Shown piece after piece: positions 23,910 to 34,325 of a stretch of DNA of 64,000 nucleotides. Made by a program: the position numbers and the translations under genes. Positions within the stretch are counted from its first letter, which is position 1. Every line of letters begins with the position of its first letter. This DNA comes from Paramacrobiotus metropolitanus (Eukaryota; Tardigrada; Eutardigrada; Parachela; Macrobiotidae): assembly GCF_019649055.1 (NCBI RefSeq), contig NW_026570305.1:186001-250000 (forward strand), given 5' to 3'. A model generated the notes under the pieces. It worked only from the letters and a program-made list of their open reading frames with translations, had not been told where the DNA came from and searched no databases.

Positions 23910-25626
23910 ATGACACCGTCTCCAGTACGGACTGCTGTGCTAATGCTATGTGGCATAATCTGCCTTTTTCAACGGACCAGCGCAGGTACCTTAATTCGTT
24001 TTAGGCAACCCCGCACGGTTTTTACAAAATTATCCAAATTTTCCCGTATACTACCGTCACTCATAAATACTTTTAGAATTCCAGTAAAAATGCCAAAAGT
24101 TGTGCGGCTGCATAGGCAGAAATTAACGTGGTTAAAATTTAATCAGATTTGCGACTGAATAGCCAATATTAATTTTCTCGTAGTACTTAAATCTTCTACA
24201 TGATAAGTAATTTTTGTCGTCTATAGCTGTTCAAATAGCCCTGCGCTAGAATGCAGCTGAGTGTAGCGTTTTCCATGAAAGGTCATATAATGTACGTACT
24301 GATGTATGTACAGAGAAATAAAACAAAAGTGTATCGTGTTATTAACTAGATATAGTGACGGCAAATAAACAAGATACTCTTTCGAAACAGTCCAGGCTTT
24401 CGGCGATGTGGAGGTGTTACCGGTACCTTACCATGAATGCAGTTACCGGCTAAACGGTACCTCCCTCAGCTCGTTCAAAGCGGTTCCAACTTCATTGATA
24501 TTCCCGAGAATTTCAACGTCTCAAACCTCCTGAGCATCACTGGAGAGATGGAGTTGGGTTTGGGGACAGATAATGAAACATACTCTAATGTCCTCACTGC
24601 ATTGACAGATCCCATTCCTGCCACAGCAGCTGCTCTGGAAAAGGTCAAGTTAGAAGGATTTCAAGGCAATGATGGCAGCGATATATCTATCGGGAATTTT
24701 CTTCTGAACATCAGGCGCACTATTACGAAGCTGCATATTGAGAGATGCCGGCTGGGGTCGCTAAGCGCAGCGCTCTTCAAAGGATTCGATAAGCTGGTGG
24801 AATTGCGGCTGATTTACAACACGATCAGCGCCATTGATTTGCAGGCGTTTGACACGCGACTGACAATGACAAGCGCCATTGCTCCAATAAGCAACATCGA
24901 TTTAAAGGAGAACAAGTTGGAAGCTTTGGACTGGAGTGTATTTGCGCCCGTTGCTCGTACACTTAACGTATGTTAGTTCTCCAGACGTTTGTATTAGGAA
25001 AAGTGTGAATCTTCGTCGCAAGTAGAAGCATAAAGAAATGCGTATTCAAGCAAAAGTTTATTTTTCAGAGATTATAAGGTTGACAGAGTATTTTTGCAGG
25101 TAATTACCCTAAATAAGCAACGACCCGGATTGCAGAACCTGACGATGAGCAGACGTTTCAACTTTTCCACTCCTATAAGCATCTGAGCATAAACGACAAC
25201 CCGATGGTCTTTCCCTCCCAGGACATTTTCGCCGCACTGTTCCTTGATCGACAGTCGCACATGTTTTTCCTGCGAGGACTGCGCTGCCTTAGCGATGCAC
25301 CCGAAGCGCCGCCGTTGGACTGCCGTTGCTGCGAAGCGCTGGACTTTGTCAACTGGGTATACGAGCTTGCATACCTCGACTTGAATGTTTTACGGCCGTA
25401 TAAAATCTGGTTCAGTTGTCTGTCTAGACCACCTTACACTCATGGATTTTGGGACTGGGCAGCCAGTTTGCCCAGTCCAGGGGATTACAGCCACTGTGTT
25501 GCCACCAAAGCTCCTGCCAACACGACAGCTGCAGGTGGTAATAACGGCACCAGTGCAAGTGACCTGAGATCTATCTCATCGTGGGTTATAGGGGCACTAT
25601 TAGCGCTCGTGAGCTTGGCAGTCTGA
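23910..25626 (+). pseudogene. Decayed copy of secreted LRR-like protein (two frameshifts)
   Basis: Paralogue of the intact gene at 27188-28797 with the same exon layout. Exon 1 is 23910-23985 (signal peptide MTPSPVRTAVLMLCGIICLF), exon 2 is 24391-24967 and exon 3 is 25100-25626. Exon 2 opens in frame with exon 1 (VEVLPVPYHECSYRLNGT). Between about 24459 and 24486 it has one base fewer than the intact copy, and the homologous frame then continues as NFIDIPENFNVSN. Exon 3 starts in frame (KQRPGLQNLT), reaches TGA after FSTPISI at about 25180 where another base is missing, and resumes as MVFPSQDIFAALF through the Cys cluster to a hydrophobic GPI-like tail (VIGALLALVSLAV). The rest is well preserved, so decay is recent, or the two deletions are assembly errors. 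Confidence 0.75.
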
Positions 25627-25737
25627 TAACGTGTTGTGCATTAGCCCACCATCTTGCACAAAAAACAGTTTATGGCAGACTGCCGTATCTTATCACAAAA
25701 AGGTTGTAAGTTATTTTTTAGTCGTTTTTGTATCCGA

Positions 25738-26535
25738 TTGATGTCAGTAGAAATAAAGCTGGATCCATGACGGACTGCAAAGGGAACAGCAGCTCAACAA
25801 CAGTCAGTATCGAATGTTTGTGGGTGCCGGAGAAGACCGCAACTGTATAAAAGGTGGCATTAGGCACCCAGCATATTTTAATGATGGCAGTCAGTAAAGT
25901 GTCACGGTAAAGCTTAATGCCTTCCGGCTAAGGATTACAGGAACGGCTGCCGTTTTCCCAGTTGGCATGTCTGCTGTCTGGCGACCCAGGCACTGCGCAC
26001 CGATATAGAAACCGTATCTGTTTGCGTTGCCGACGACTGCCGCTGCCTGACAAATACATAGGGACAGGGCCGTCGCAAGGTCCGAGGGGGGGGGCGCGCG
26101 ATCGCGCGCCCGGCGCACTGGCTCAAAAATTGAAAAAAATCGTAGAAAAGTGGCTCAAAAAAGCCACTTTTCTACGCTTTTCTATTGTAATTTTTGAGCG
26201 CCGGTCCCATTTTTTCGCGCCAGCTCCGGGCGCACATTTTCCCGTTTTCTCCCTCCGGGAGGGGGGGGGGGCGCGCGCCAGCACACCGGGCCGACGTATT
26301 AACTCGAACTGCACCATAGTATTCCACACTGGCAGGCCGATCTGAAGAACAAAACGGTTTCTATCAAATGCCAATCAAAAATACCGGACATCCATTACAG
26401 TTCCCGGCAAAGAAATTAGGTGCACATAAATCCACAACGAAAACAGAGTGAGCAGTGATAATCTGATGCCGTGAAGCCTTTTTGCAGTTAACAGAAAAGA
26501 TCACGGCCCACTGGCGGTTGAGTGTATGAAACAGT
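25738..26535 (-). pseudogene. Truncated GPCR pseudogene carrying an inserted element
   Basis: Nucleotide homology to the intact minus-strand GPCR at 29072-30061 runs from its TM7 end (GGATCCAT..ACGGACTG, 25761-25780) back to the TM3 end (CACGGCCCAC..GGCGGTT near 26505-26527). The part coding TM1 to most of TM3 is absent. Small indels break the frame, and a stretch from about 26065 to 26280 has no counterpart in the intact gene and replaces about 15 bases of it. It sits after the decayed LRR-like copy exactly as the intact GPCR sits after the intact LRR-like gene. Confidence 0.8.
26065..26280. mobile_element. Hairpin-forming inserted element, possibly hAT-like MITE fragment
   Basis: The insert starts CAGGGCCGTCGCAAGG followed by a G run. 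This resembles the ends of hAT-type non-autonomous elements (CAGxGxCGTxGCxAGG), but I cannot find the matching opposite terminus. Its centre is a long inverted repeat, 26121-26155 against 26162-26199, with a perfect 15-bp inner stem (CGTAGAAAAGTGGCT) and a CAAAAA loop. Both flanks contain G runs next to GCGCGC tracts. A degenerate relative occurs at 28836-28887. Confidence 0.5.
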
Positions 26536-27187
26536 CATTCGTCGTTCATCCATCCATTCTTCTGCCTTCTTTATTTGATTATTAATTCTTTTTTGGTTCT
26601 TTGTAGTTTTCCTTCTTTTGTCAGGAAAGACAACAGTATAAGGTTGGCTTTTTCCATATTATTAATTGGATTAGTCTTAATCTTCGGAAACTTCAACCGA
26701 TAGCGCATTTTAAGCATTATTTCTTACAATCATGCCAATCATACCTAACAGTCTTCACAATAACCTTTTTTTAGGTATCACATTAGGCACATGTGACATT
26801 GTTACATAATCAATGCGGCGGAAGTTAAAGATGGGCTAAATGGTTCTTTAATGTGCGCTTTGTCTGTTATCACCAGTCAGCGGGAATAAACTGTAGATTA
26901 TGCCTTTTGTTGACAAGGCTTTGCACATACTGTATGTAGCAAAAGCAGATACAATTTACAAGACAACTGATACGATGGTGTCAGCCATCGTAGCCGAATA
27001 TTAGCAGTCACACGATGCTGTGTTCCGTTGCATAATTAAACGTAAATTACTTATCGCATTAAGCTAACACTCATGCTTGACAGCTTCCGCACTGTGTTGA
27101 ACTGCTGTTAAACGCTAAACCCCTACTCTACTGCATAATCTTCCACACTACGTTAATTACCAAACCTTTACTGCGGACAATCCAGGG
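26536..27187. other. Intergenic between the two cassette copies
   Basis: The TM1-TM3 part of the upstream GPCR copy should lie here, but no homology is visible by eye. The promoter of the intact LRR-like gene must be near the right end. Confidence 0.45.
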
Positions 27188-28797
27188 ATGGCGTCAGTTC
27201 CAACGGGAATTACTATGTTGGCGTTATACGGCATAATTTACCTCGTTCTGCGCTTTACATTTGTTAGCGCAGGTACGTAAACGCGTCTTAGTTAAGACAC
27301 CGAAAAATGAAATACTGTATATATTTTAATTGATTAGAGTACTCGTACATGAGCTACGCGAGAAAATGCGAGCCTTTCCAGTTATTTTAACGCATCAGCC
27401 ACATTTGTAAAAACATGTTGTAAAAAAATGCGCGCAGAAGAAACAAATGAACTTTACATACATAACATAAATTCTTATCGTACTGTATGCGAATGAAGTA
27501 ACTTCAAGTAAGAGAGCCTTTCCCAAACAGACGGTGTGGACGGTAACGAGGAGGTATTACCGGTACCTTACCACGAATGCAGTTATCGTTCAAACGGCAC
27601 ATACCTTAACTGCATCCAACACAGCCCAGACTACATTGACATTCCTAACAATTTCAACGTCTCAAATATCCTGAACACCACTACAGAAATGACCTTAGGG
27701 TTCGGCACGTACGATGGAACATATCCCAATGTCTTAAGGGCAAACGCGGATCCAATTCCCGCCACAGCAACTGCTCTGGAGAAGATCAGCATTGATGGAT
27801 TCCAAGGCGAGGGGGGCGGTGATATATCGATTGAAAAGTTTCTTCTGAAAATTAGGCATAATATTGTAATCCTGAATATTGGGAGATGCCGGTTGGGGAT
27901 GCTAAGCGCGACGTTCTTCAAAGGATTCGACAAGTTGGAAAAACTCTTTCTTAATTACAACACCATCGGTGCCATTGACCTGCAGACGTTTGATACTCGC
28001 CTGACCGACACAAACGCCATTGCTCCGCTCAACTACATTGTGTTAATGCAGAACAAGCTGGAAACATTGGATTGGAGCGTGTTTGCGCCTGTTGCTGCTA
28101 CCCTTAACGTACGTGATCTGATTACTGCACAGTTTTGAAAGAAAATCAAACGAAAATAAGAATAGCAAATTTTTTCCCATAAAATATACGACAGGAAGTT
28201 GGTGCTGAATTAATGTTTTTGGCTTTGCAGGGAATTAGTCTGGACGAACAGCGACCTGGCCTGCAGAATTTAACGCTAAGCAGACCTTTCAACTTCTCCA
28301 CACCAATGAGCTCTCTAAGCATTACCGACAACCCGATGGCCTTTCCGTCTCAGGATATTCTCGACACGTTGCTCGTTAATCGGCAGTCCCAAATGTTCTT
28401 CCACCGAGGTCTGCGCTGTCCCAGCGGTCCGTCTCGAACGTGCGACTGTTGCGAAGCATCGGACTTTGTCAACTGGGCGTACCAGTTTGCATACACGAAT
28501 GCCAGTGCACGGCCGTACGATTTCGAGTTCAGCTGCAGTGCTGAGAACCCGATTACTTATGAAATCAGCCGCTGGGATCTTATTATGCCGGATTTGCAGC
28601 AGTATGCGCACTGCGTGGCCGACACATCTACCAGCGCCACGACAGCCGCATCTGCTAACTCCACGGCAACTGCATTCTCTAACGATAGCACAGCCTCTGG
28701 CGGTAATAACGGCAACGCCGCCAATAAGAGCAGAGTTGGCTCATCGTGGAACATGGGTTTACTGATCTTGCTTGTCACAATTGCAAACTTACGATGA
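27188..28797 (+). CDS. Secreted LRR-like, probably GPI-anchored protein, three exons
   Basis: A 409-residue secreted protein with leucine-rich-repeat-like segments. Exon 1 (27188-27272) encodes a signal peptide, exon 2 is 27531-28108 and exon 3 is 28231-28797. The junctions are phase 1 and phase 0, with donors GTACGT and acceptors AAACAG and TTGCAG. An N-terminal pair of Cys (HECSYRSNGTYLNC) looks like a cap. LRR-like units include LEKLFLNYNTIGAIDLQTF and YIVLMQNKLETLDWSVF, then GLQNLTLS and LSITDNPMAF. A Cys-rich C-cap (GLRCP, TCDCCEASDFVNW, FSCSAE, YAHCV) is followed by a Ser/Thr/Asn-rich stalk and the hydrophobic tail MGLLILLVTIANL, typical of a GPI signal. This points to a cell-surface or matrix protein; the partner is unknown. 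It is followed convergently by a GPCR. Confidence 0.82.
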
Positions 28798-28835
28798 AAT
28801 GCAGAAAACAGCATGTGATTGCCACAAAATTTTAA

Positions 28836-28887
28836 GAAAAGGGTAGAAAAGCGGTCAAAAAGATGCCACATTTCTGCAATTTTTGAG
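28836..28887. repeat. Degenerate relative of the 26.1 kb hairpin element
   Basis: AAAAGGGTAGAAAAGCGG, TCAAAAAGA and TGCCACATTTCTGCAA, then TTTTTGAG, match the core of the 26121-26199 hairpin with substitutions. It lies just after the LRR-like gene stop codon. Confidence 0.45.
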
Positions 28888-29071
28888 GAAGTTTTTGGGG
28901 GTTCCTACACATGCCCGACAGTTTTTTCGCAGTTTGCATCAACTTCAGCCAGCGTGCTTCCTCGTGTTAGCACAGCATTAGACACCCCAGTAAATTGATT
29001 CACAAAGCTTATTGTCTTTTAATGCCAGATCTAACAACGTCTGCACATAACCGAAGCAACTTTAGCAACCG

Positions 29072-30061
29072 CTAATTACGCTTTTGATACACACAGTGGG
29101 AGAAAAACGCCAGCCGAAGGTCGCCTAATGCCAGTACAAATAAGATCGGATCCATTACGGACTGTAAAGCAAACAACAGCGTAACAGCAAGCAGCGTCGA
29201 GTGGTTATGGGTCCCGGTAAAGCCCGTAACAGTATAATAGGTGACATTCGGTACCCAACATATAAGAATGCTTGCAGTCAGGAGCGTCATTACGGTAAAA
29301 GCATAATTTCTTCCGGCCGAGGACATTGCGGGAACGACTGCCGTCTTCCCTGCTGACACATCCGGCGTTGGTTTGGCGACGCGGGCGCTCCGCACCGATA
29401 CTGAAAAGCGTATCGGCCTGCGTTGCCTCTCTCTGACAAACACGTAAGGATAAGTGATCAAGATGATGCACACCGGACCGACGTATAGCACAAACTGCAC
29501 AATATTATTCCACACTGGTTGAGCCGATCCGTTTAGAATACAGCGATTTTTGTCAAAGGCCAATCGAAAATACCGAGCATCGATAACGATCCCCGGTAAA
29601 CAAATCAAGTGCACATAAATCCACAACAAAAACACGGTGAACAACGATGTGCGAATGCCGTGATGCTTCCTGTAGTTGATAGGAAAGGTCACGGCCCACA
29701 GGCGGTTAAGAGTGATGAAGGCATGCGAGTTGACCGTCATGGCGCCGAATGCGGATAAGGAATATGTGTAGACATTGCAGGCGGTGGTGCCCAGTGGCCA
29801 TATACGGTATAATCCGTTGATGATGCCCAGTGGATTGTTCAGAATGGTGTACATGAGGTTGGCGAAGAGCAGGTTGCCCAGATACACGTTAAAAGCGGTG
29901 TGAAGTTTTTTGTTGGTTAGGAAGAGAAAGAGGCAGTAGGAATTTAGTAGAACCGAGATGGGTGAAATGATAATCTCACTGACCGGCGTGAAGGACCATT
30001 CGTAGCTGCTTGAAATATTGGAAAGATGCTGCACTGTAATGGAAGCCGAAACGTTCGGCAT
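29072..30061 (-). CDS. Rhodopsin-like GPCR, single coding exon
   Basis: 329 residues with seven hydrophobic segments. The extracellular N-terminus has N-glycosylation sites (NVSAS, NISSS). TM2 carries NLLFANLMYTILNNPLGI, with Asn where class A receptors usually have Asp. TM3 starts at ACNVYTYSLSAFGAM and ends LNRLWAVTFP in place of DRY. TM4 has WIYVHLICLPG. ECL2 has the partner Cys (NRCILNGSAQ). TM5 has GPVCIILITYP, TM6 has CWVPN and TM7 has QSVMDPILFVLALGDLR. ICL3 is basic. It is closest to the receptors at 31690 and 34326. This is the intact partner of the pseudogene at 25.7-26.5 kb, and it lies tail to tail with the LRR-like gene. Ligand unknown; a peptide or small-molecule receptor is possible. 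Confidence 0.9.
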   Translation of the reverse strand: MPNVSASITVQHLSNISSSYEWSFTPVSEIIISPISVLLNSYCLFLFLTNKKLHTAFNVYLGNLLFANLMYTILNNPLGIINGLYRIWPLGTTACNVYTYSLSAFGAMTVNSHAFITLNRLWAVTFPINYRKHHGIRTSLFTVFLLWIYVHLICLPGIVIDARYFRLAFDKNRCILNGSAQPVWNNIVQFVLYVGPVCIILITYPYVFVRERQRRPIRFSVSVRSARVAKPTPDVSAGKTAVVPAMSSAGRNYAFTVMTLLTASILICWVPNVTYYTVTGFTGTHNHSTLLAVTLLFALQSVMDPILFVLALGDLRLAFFSHCVYQKRN

Positions 30062-31689
30062 TGTTCAAACAAAGAAAGAAATGGGTAGTTTTTAAAACTT
30101 GGATGTCTTATAAAAACATGGAGAAGAGGTAACAAAAATGTGTACTCTGTCAAATATTAAGTCAGGCAAAAAATTAATGACACATTTAGCGCGGATTAGA
30201 AAACCGCAAACAGTTAGTTAATTTTAGCGATCCACTGAATGCTCATAATTTGAATTAATAAACAGAGGAAGTTAATCCTTGAATGCGCTGGGTGGAGTGG
30301 CACTGCAGTTAACTGGAAATAGGTGTAGCTGTTGAGGGCAGCTGTAGCAATTAGCGTTGCAGATGACTTGGCTAAAGATCCCCGGAAATTGTTTGAATGG
30401 AAATAATAATTTTTATTCTGAGAGAGAAGCACTTGCAAAGGTTTTACCGCCGCAGAACTTGCTGTTTCGCTCTGAAACAAAATTATACCGTCTTGTCTCA
30501 TAATGTTCAGTTTCCAGGTGTGGTGTTTCCAGCAAATCGATGGTTAACCTGTTTCTATCGTTCGTTATTCAGGACCGGTCTGCTCCGAGGTGCTACAGGA
30601 AATTAACTAAGTAGAAGATCCGGTAAGACTTCCGGCTCTGCTAATCGCTTAATGGAGTGCCTAAGTATGAACAGTCTTCAATGCTGGAGTACTTTGTTTG
30701 AAGCCTCGAAAAAAGCTGAAGTACATTCGAGTCCCAGGTGCTTTTAATTAGCAGGCTAATGAATTCTGAAAGGTTTCCACCTAACGAAGTATTTTGCGTC
30801 AGCTGACTGAACTTGAAGCAGCCATCAACAGCTGAAAGCAGCCTATGTAAACGCTAGTCTTCTCATTAAACGCAGCGCCTATTTTTAAGCTGCTCACTTA
30901 TTAAGTTCGCCATCTCTTGCTCAGTGAAATGATTTTGAAAACTGGTAATAATTATTAAAAAGCGGTGCTTTCAAAGCGGGCAATAAATAGACCAATGCTG
31001 GCTGATGGTACCTATATCTGCACCATGATTAGTGCTGTCACGCAACGACCAGCGACCTGGGACTGCTGTGACATTTTTCCTTGCAGCAAGATACTTGAAG
31101 AGCCACGCAATATTTACTTGCTTTCTCTTCTTGTTATGAAATTTAAGCCTATTTGCTTGCCATCGGTGCGCATCTGGTAATGAGGCAACTTGAAGGTTTG
31201 GTGCAGGGTGCCCCAATTCTCCCATTAGAATGCGCGTGCAAATGTCGCTGGTACATTTTACACTGCGTCCATCTAGCTTTTTGTACAGGGTGCTGACGCG
31301 ATCAACTAGTTTAATGTAAAATGCTGATACCTAATTAAAACACAACGCTTTCAGCTTTATATAAATTTAATACTCAGTACTGGAGCTTTAATACGTTATT
31401 TTCAACAAATTCAAGTCCATGATTTGCGGATTTTGCTTGGTTACTTAATCTGCCATACCGATGTCGCACGTCACAGGAGTCGATTCTGGATCAATATGAT
31501 AATGATATTATATTAGAAGTGCTTTGTCGCTGCAGGTGCTCCATTGGATAACGCTATTATTTTAGGCGCCCACTATCCAATTTCCGGTTGCGATGAAAAT
31601 TTGCTGTTGATGATTTATTGCTCACATTTCAGCGCAGTTTACATTCAGACCCTTACCGCCTGTTAAACACGCACTCTGGTAGCAGAAGC
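30062..31689. other. Intergenic; shared upstream region of two divergent GPCRs
   Basis: No other gene is seen. A pyrimidine-rich acceptor CTCACATTTCAG ends at 31632, 58 bases before the ATG of the right-hand receptor, suggesting a noncoding first exon for it somewhere in this interval. Confidence 0.4.
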
Positions 31690-32688
31690 ATGACGTTACA
31701 CAACCACACCAGTATTCTGTTATTGGATACCTCTAACAGCAGCGCGTATACGTGGAGTTTTACGCCGATCAGTGAGATGGTCATCTCCCCGGTGGCCGTC
31801 GTTCTAAATGCGTACTGTCTGTTTGTTTTCTTAATTAAGCGGGAACTCCGTACGCCGTTTAACGTATACTTGAGAAATCTTTTATTTGCCAATCTCATCT
31901 ACACCGTGTTAAATAATCCGCTGGGCATCGTAGATGCACTGTTTCACACGTGGCCGCTGGGAGCCACCGCCTGCAACGTTTATACCTATTCCTTATCGGC
32001 GTTAGGCGCGCTGACTGTCAATTCACATGTCATTATTACTTTAAATCGTTTTTGGGCGGTTACCTTCCCAGTTAACTACCGGACGCATCATAATACGCGA
32101 ACATCATTAATGGCAGTGGCGTTGTTGTGGATCTATGTGCACGCGATATGTTTGCCGGGAATTATATTAGATGCACTTTATTATCGGTTAAATTTGCTGG
32201 AAAACCGGTGCCTGTTAAACGGTGCTGCGCAGTTTACATGGAACACTTTCGTGCAGTTTGTTTTATACGCCGGACCTGTTTGTTTTATCTTGCTGACCTA
32301 TCCGTTCATATTATTTAAGCACACACGGCGCAAACGAATTCGATTTTCTCTTTCGCGGAGGGCTAGCTCAAAGGCCATACCAACTAGTACCCCACCACAG
32401 GAAAACGAGCAGACTGTGAATCTTCCGAAGCCGGTGTCAGAACGGAGCTATGCCTTGACCGTGACGTCACTGCTGACGCTCAGCATCTTAGTGTGCTGGG
32501 CGCCCAATGTAATCGTGTACACCGTTAACGGTTTCATGGGGATCGACAGCCCCGTTGTTTTCCGTGTGATCTCCTTGCTGTTTGCCCTGCAGTCAGTTAT
32601 GGATCCGATTCTCTTTGCTCTGGCCATGAAAGACTTACGCCGCGCTCTATGCCAACCACTTCAAATACATCCAGGCCAATGTCGTTGA
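31690..32688 (+). CDS. Rhodopsin-like GPCR, single coding exon
   Basis: 332 residues from the ATG at 31690. The open frame extends upstream to 31618, but a splice acceptor at 31632 makes the later ATG the better start. The N-terminus has several N-glycosylation sequons. TM2 is NLLFANLIYTVLNNPLGI. TM3 runs from ACNVYTYSLSALGAL to LNRFWAVTFP. TM4 is WIYVHAICLPG, the ECL2 Cys is in NRCLLNGAAQ, TM5 has GPVCFILLTYP, TM6 has LSILVCWAPN and TM7 has QSVMDPILFALAMKDLR. The third intracellular loop is basic (TRRKRIRF). The sequence is nearly superposable on the 29072 and 34326 receptors, indicating local duplication. Confidence 0.9.
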   Translation: MTLHNHTSILLLDTSNSSAYTWSFTPISEMVISPVAVVLNAYCLFVFLIKRELRTPFNVYLRNLLFANLIYTVLNNPLGIVDALFHTWPLGATACNVYTYSLSALGALTVNSHVIITLNRFWAVTFPVNYRTHHNTRTSLMAVALLWIYVHAICLPGIILDALYYRLNLLENRCLLNGAAQFTWNTFVQFVLYAGPVCFILLTYPFILFKHTRRKRIRFSLSRRASSKAIPTSTPPQENEQTVNLPKPVSERSYALTVTSLLTLSILVCWAPNVIVYTVNGFMGIDSPVVFRVISLLFALQSVMDPILFALAMKDLRRALCQPLQIHPGQCR

Positions 32689-34325
32689 CAAAGAAGCTGA
32701 TCAAGCAATGCGAAACTGGCTCAGGTCAAAATTTTGTAGAATCATAGCTTACTGTTCCGAGCCAAAAGTGTACTAGCTAAAAATGTAGATGCCATATTTG
32801 TAGTGATCAGATTCTGCTGCGTGCTTTCTCTGGCAGGAATTTTCCAGCTTCCCATGCTTCTCACTGTTAGTCTTTGTCAATGTCAGTCAATGTTTGCGGA
32901 CTGACGACGTGGTTTCTTTTGTTGTGCGGTGGAGTATACGTTGGTGTCATTTTCTTCGCCTACGTTGGTTGGCGTTAGAAATGATCAATACACATTGTTG
33001 ACTTTTTCTGCCGGTGCAGACTTGACATCCATAGTCGTACACGACAGCATCAAAGTAAAATGGCCGCTGTGTAATCGATAAGTTTTGGTACACACAACAA
33101 ATAAGCTTTCATAAAAAGCGCCCAAATCAACAATAATATGGTCAGAATCGTATTTTGACAGCAGTCAACAAGTAAGCGAAACCATACAATACAGATTATG
33201 CAATGCAGGAACGGGAACTGGGAAACCCAGTAAAACGTATTCACTTTTATATTGCTTTTGTCGCGTATGTTTGTTGAGAAGCAGTAACTTGTACTTCATA
33301 ATTCTGTTATGTTAGGGGTATGTATAAATACGCATAATGGCACGAGAATATTGATTATCTACAAGCAGCTACACATGTACAGATACTTCTACTCTGTAAT
33401 GAAGATGCCAAATTAATAGGTTTGCCAGTTGAACGACACTTAATTTATAGCAGTTGTTTAGCTCATTGCGGTTTTAATATTAAAAACAGTTTCGAAAGGT
33501 CGTTTAGCGGTCACAAGTTGGGCTCTGATTAATGACCATCGGTTGGCTACCCTAGTTAAGCTACCGAACAGTCATCATTTCGAAATGGCCCCACTGCATC
33601 CAAACCTTTAATCTGATTAGCTTCCTGCTTGCACCACGTGCACTAAGTGGCAGTTACGCCGCTGTCTGGCCATGTGCGCCCTGAAGTGTCTTTAGCTCCG
33701 TCATCCTCCAGCGTCAAGTGCACTCGGGTCGTATGGATAAAGTTATCAACATCTGAATTACTTACCATGTTGATTACAAAACATCTTCACTTGAGGTAAC
33801 GCCGGAAGAATGAGCGGGGGCGCAGCTTCGCACAAGGATCACTGTATCCGGAAAAGATTTCACTGGTGTCAACGTGATCAAGGTGAAAATACGATTTCTA
33901 ATGCACAGTACAACTTGCGAACCTGTGTATCGCTTACCATCCTATATCGCTTTTAGTGCCGCTGAAATTTAGTTTGTGTTCGCAGATACCGTAGACAACA
34001 TGAGTCGCGTACTGTGGGCGTGCATGTTGTCTTATACTTATGCTTTTTATTAGGTAAATACCTCTTAAGTAAATTGATACGTATCAGAACAATAAGTCAC
34101 GCACAAAATACAGCGTCGCTGCGCTGTTGGTTGCCTTTTGGTGAATCTAAGTACTGTATATACTCTGTATGTTGATGGAAATGTCTGTTTAGTAGACGAA
34201 ATGTGCACGACTACTCTATACATCCAGTTGGAAACAGCACGGAAGTGATTCAGTTGTAATCCAGATCTCTGTCTACGTGAATCTCCGCTCGGAAAAAGAT
34301 TTCTAACGGTTTTTTCAGCAGGAAT
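32689..34325. other. Intergenic between GPCRs
   Basis: No gene is recognised. The right end carries a splice-acceptor-like sequence with a branch-point-like TTCTAAC followed by TTTTTTCAG (AG at 34317-34318), directly before the next receptor's ATG, implying an upstream noncoding exon. Confidence 0.4.

Noticed and set aside
25962-26374. Open frames of 127 and 83 codons on the two strands
   Set aside because: They run across the GPCR pseudogene and the inserted GC-rich hairpin element; no coding signature.
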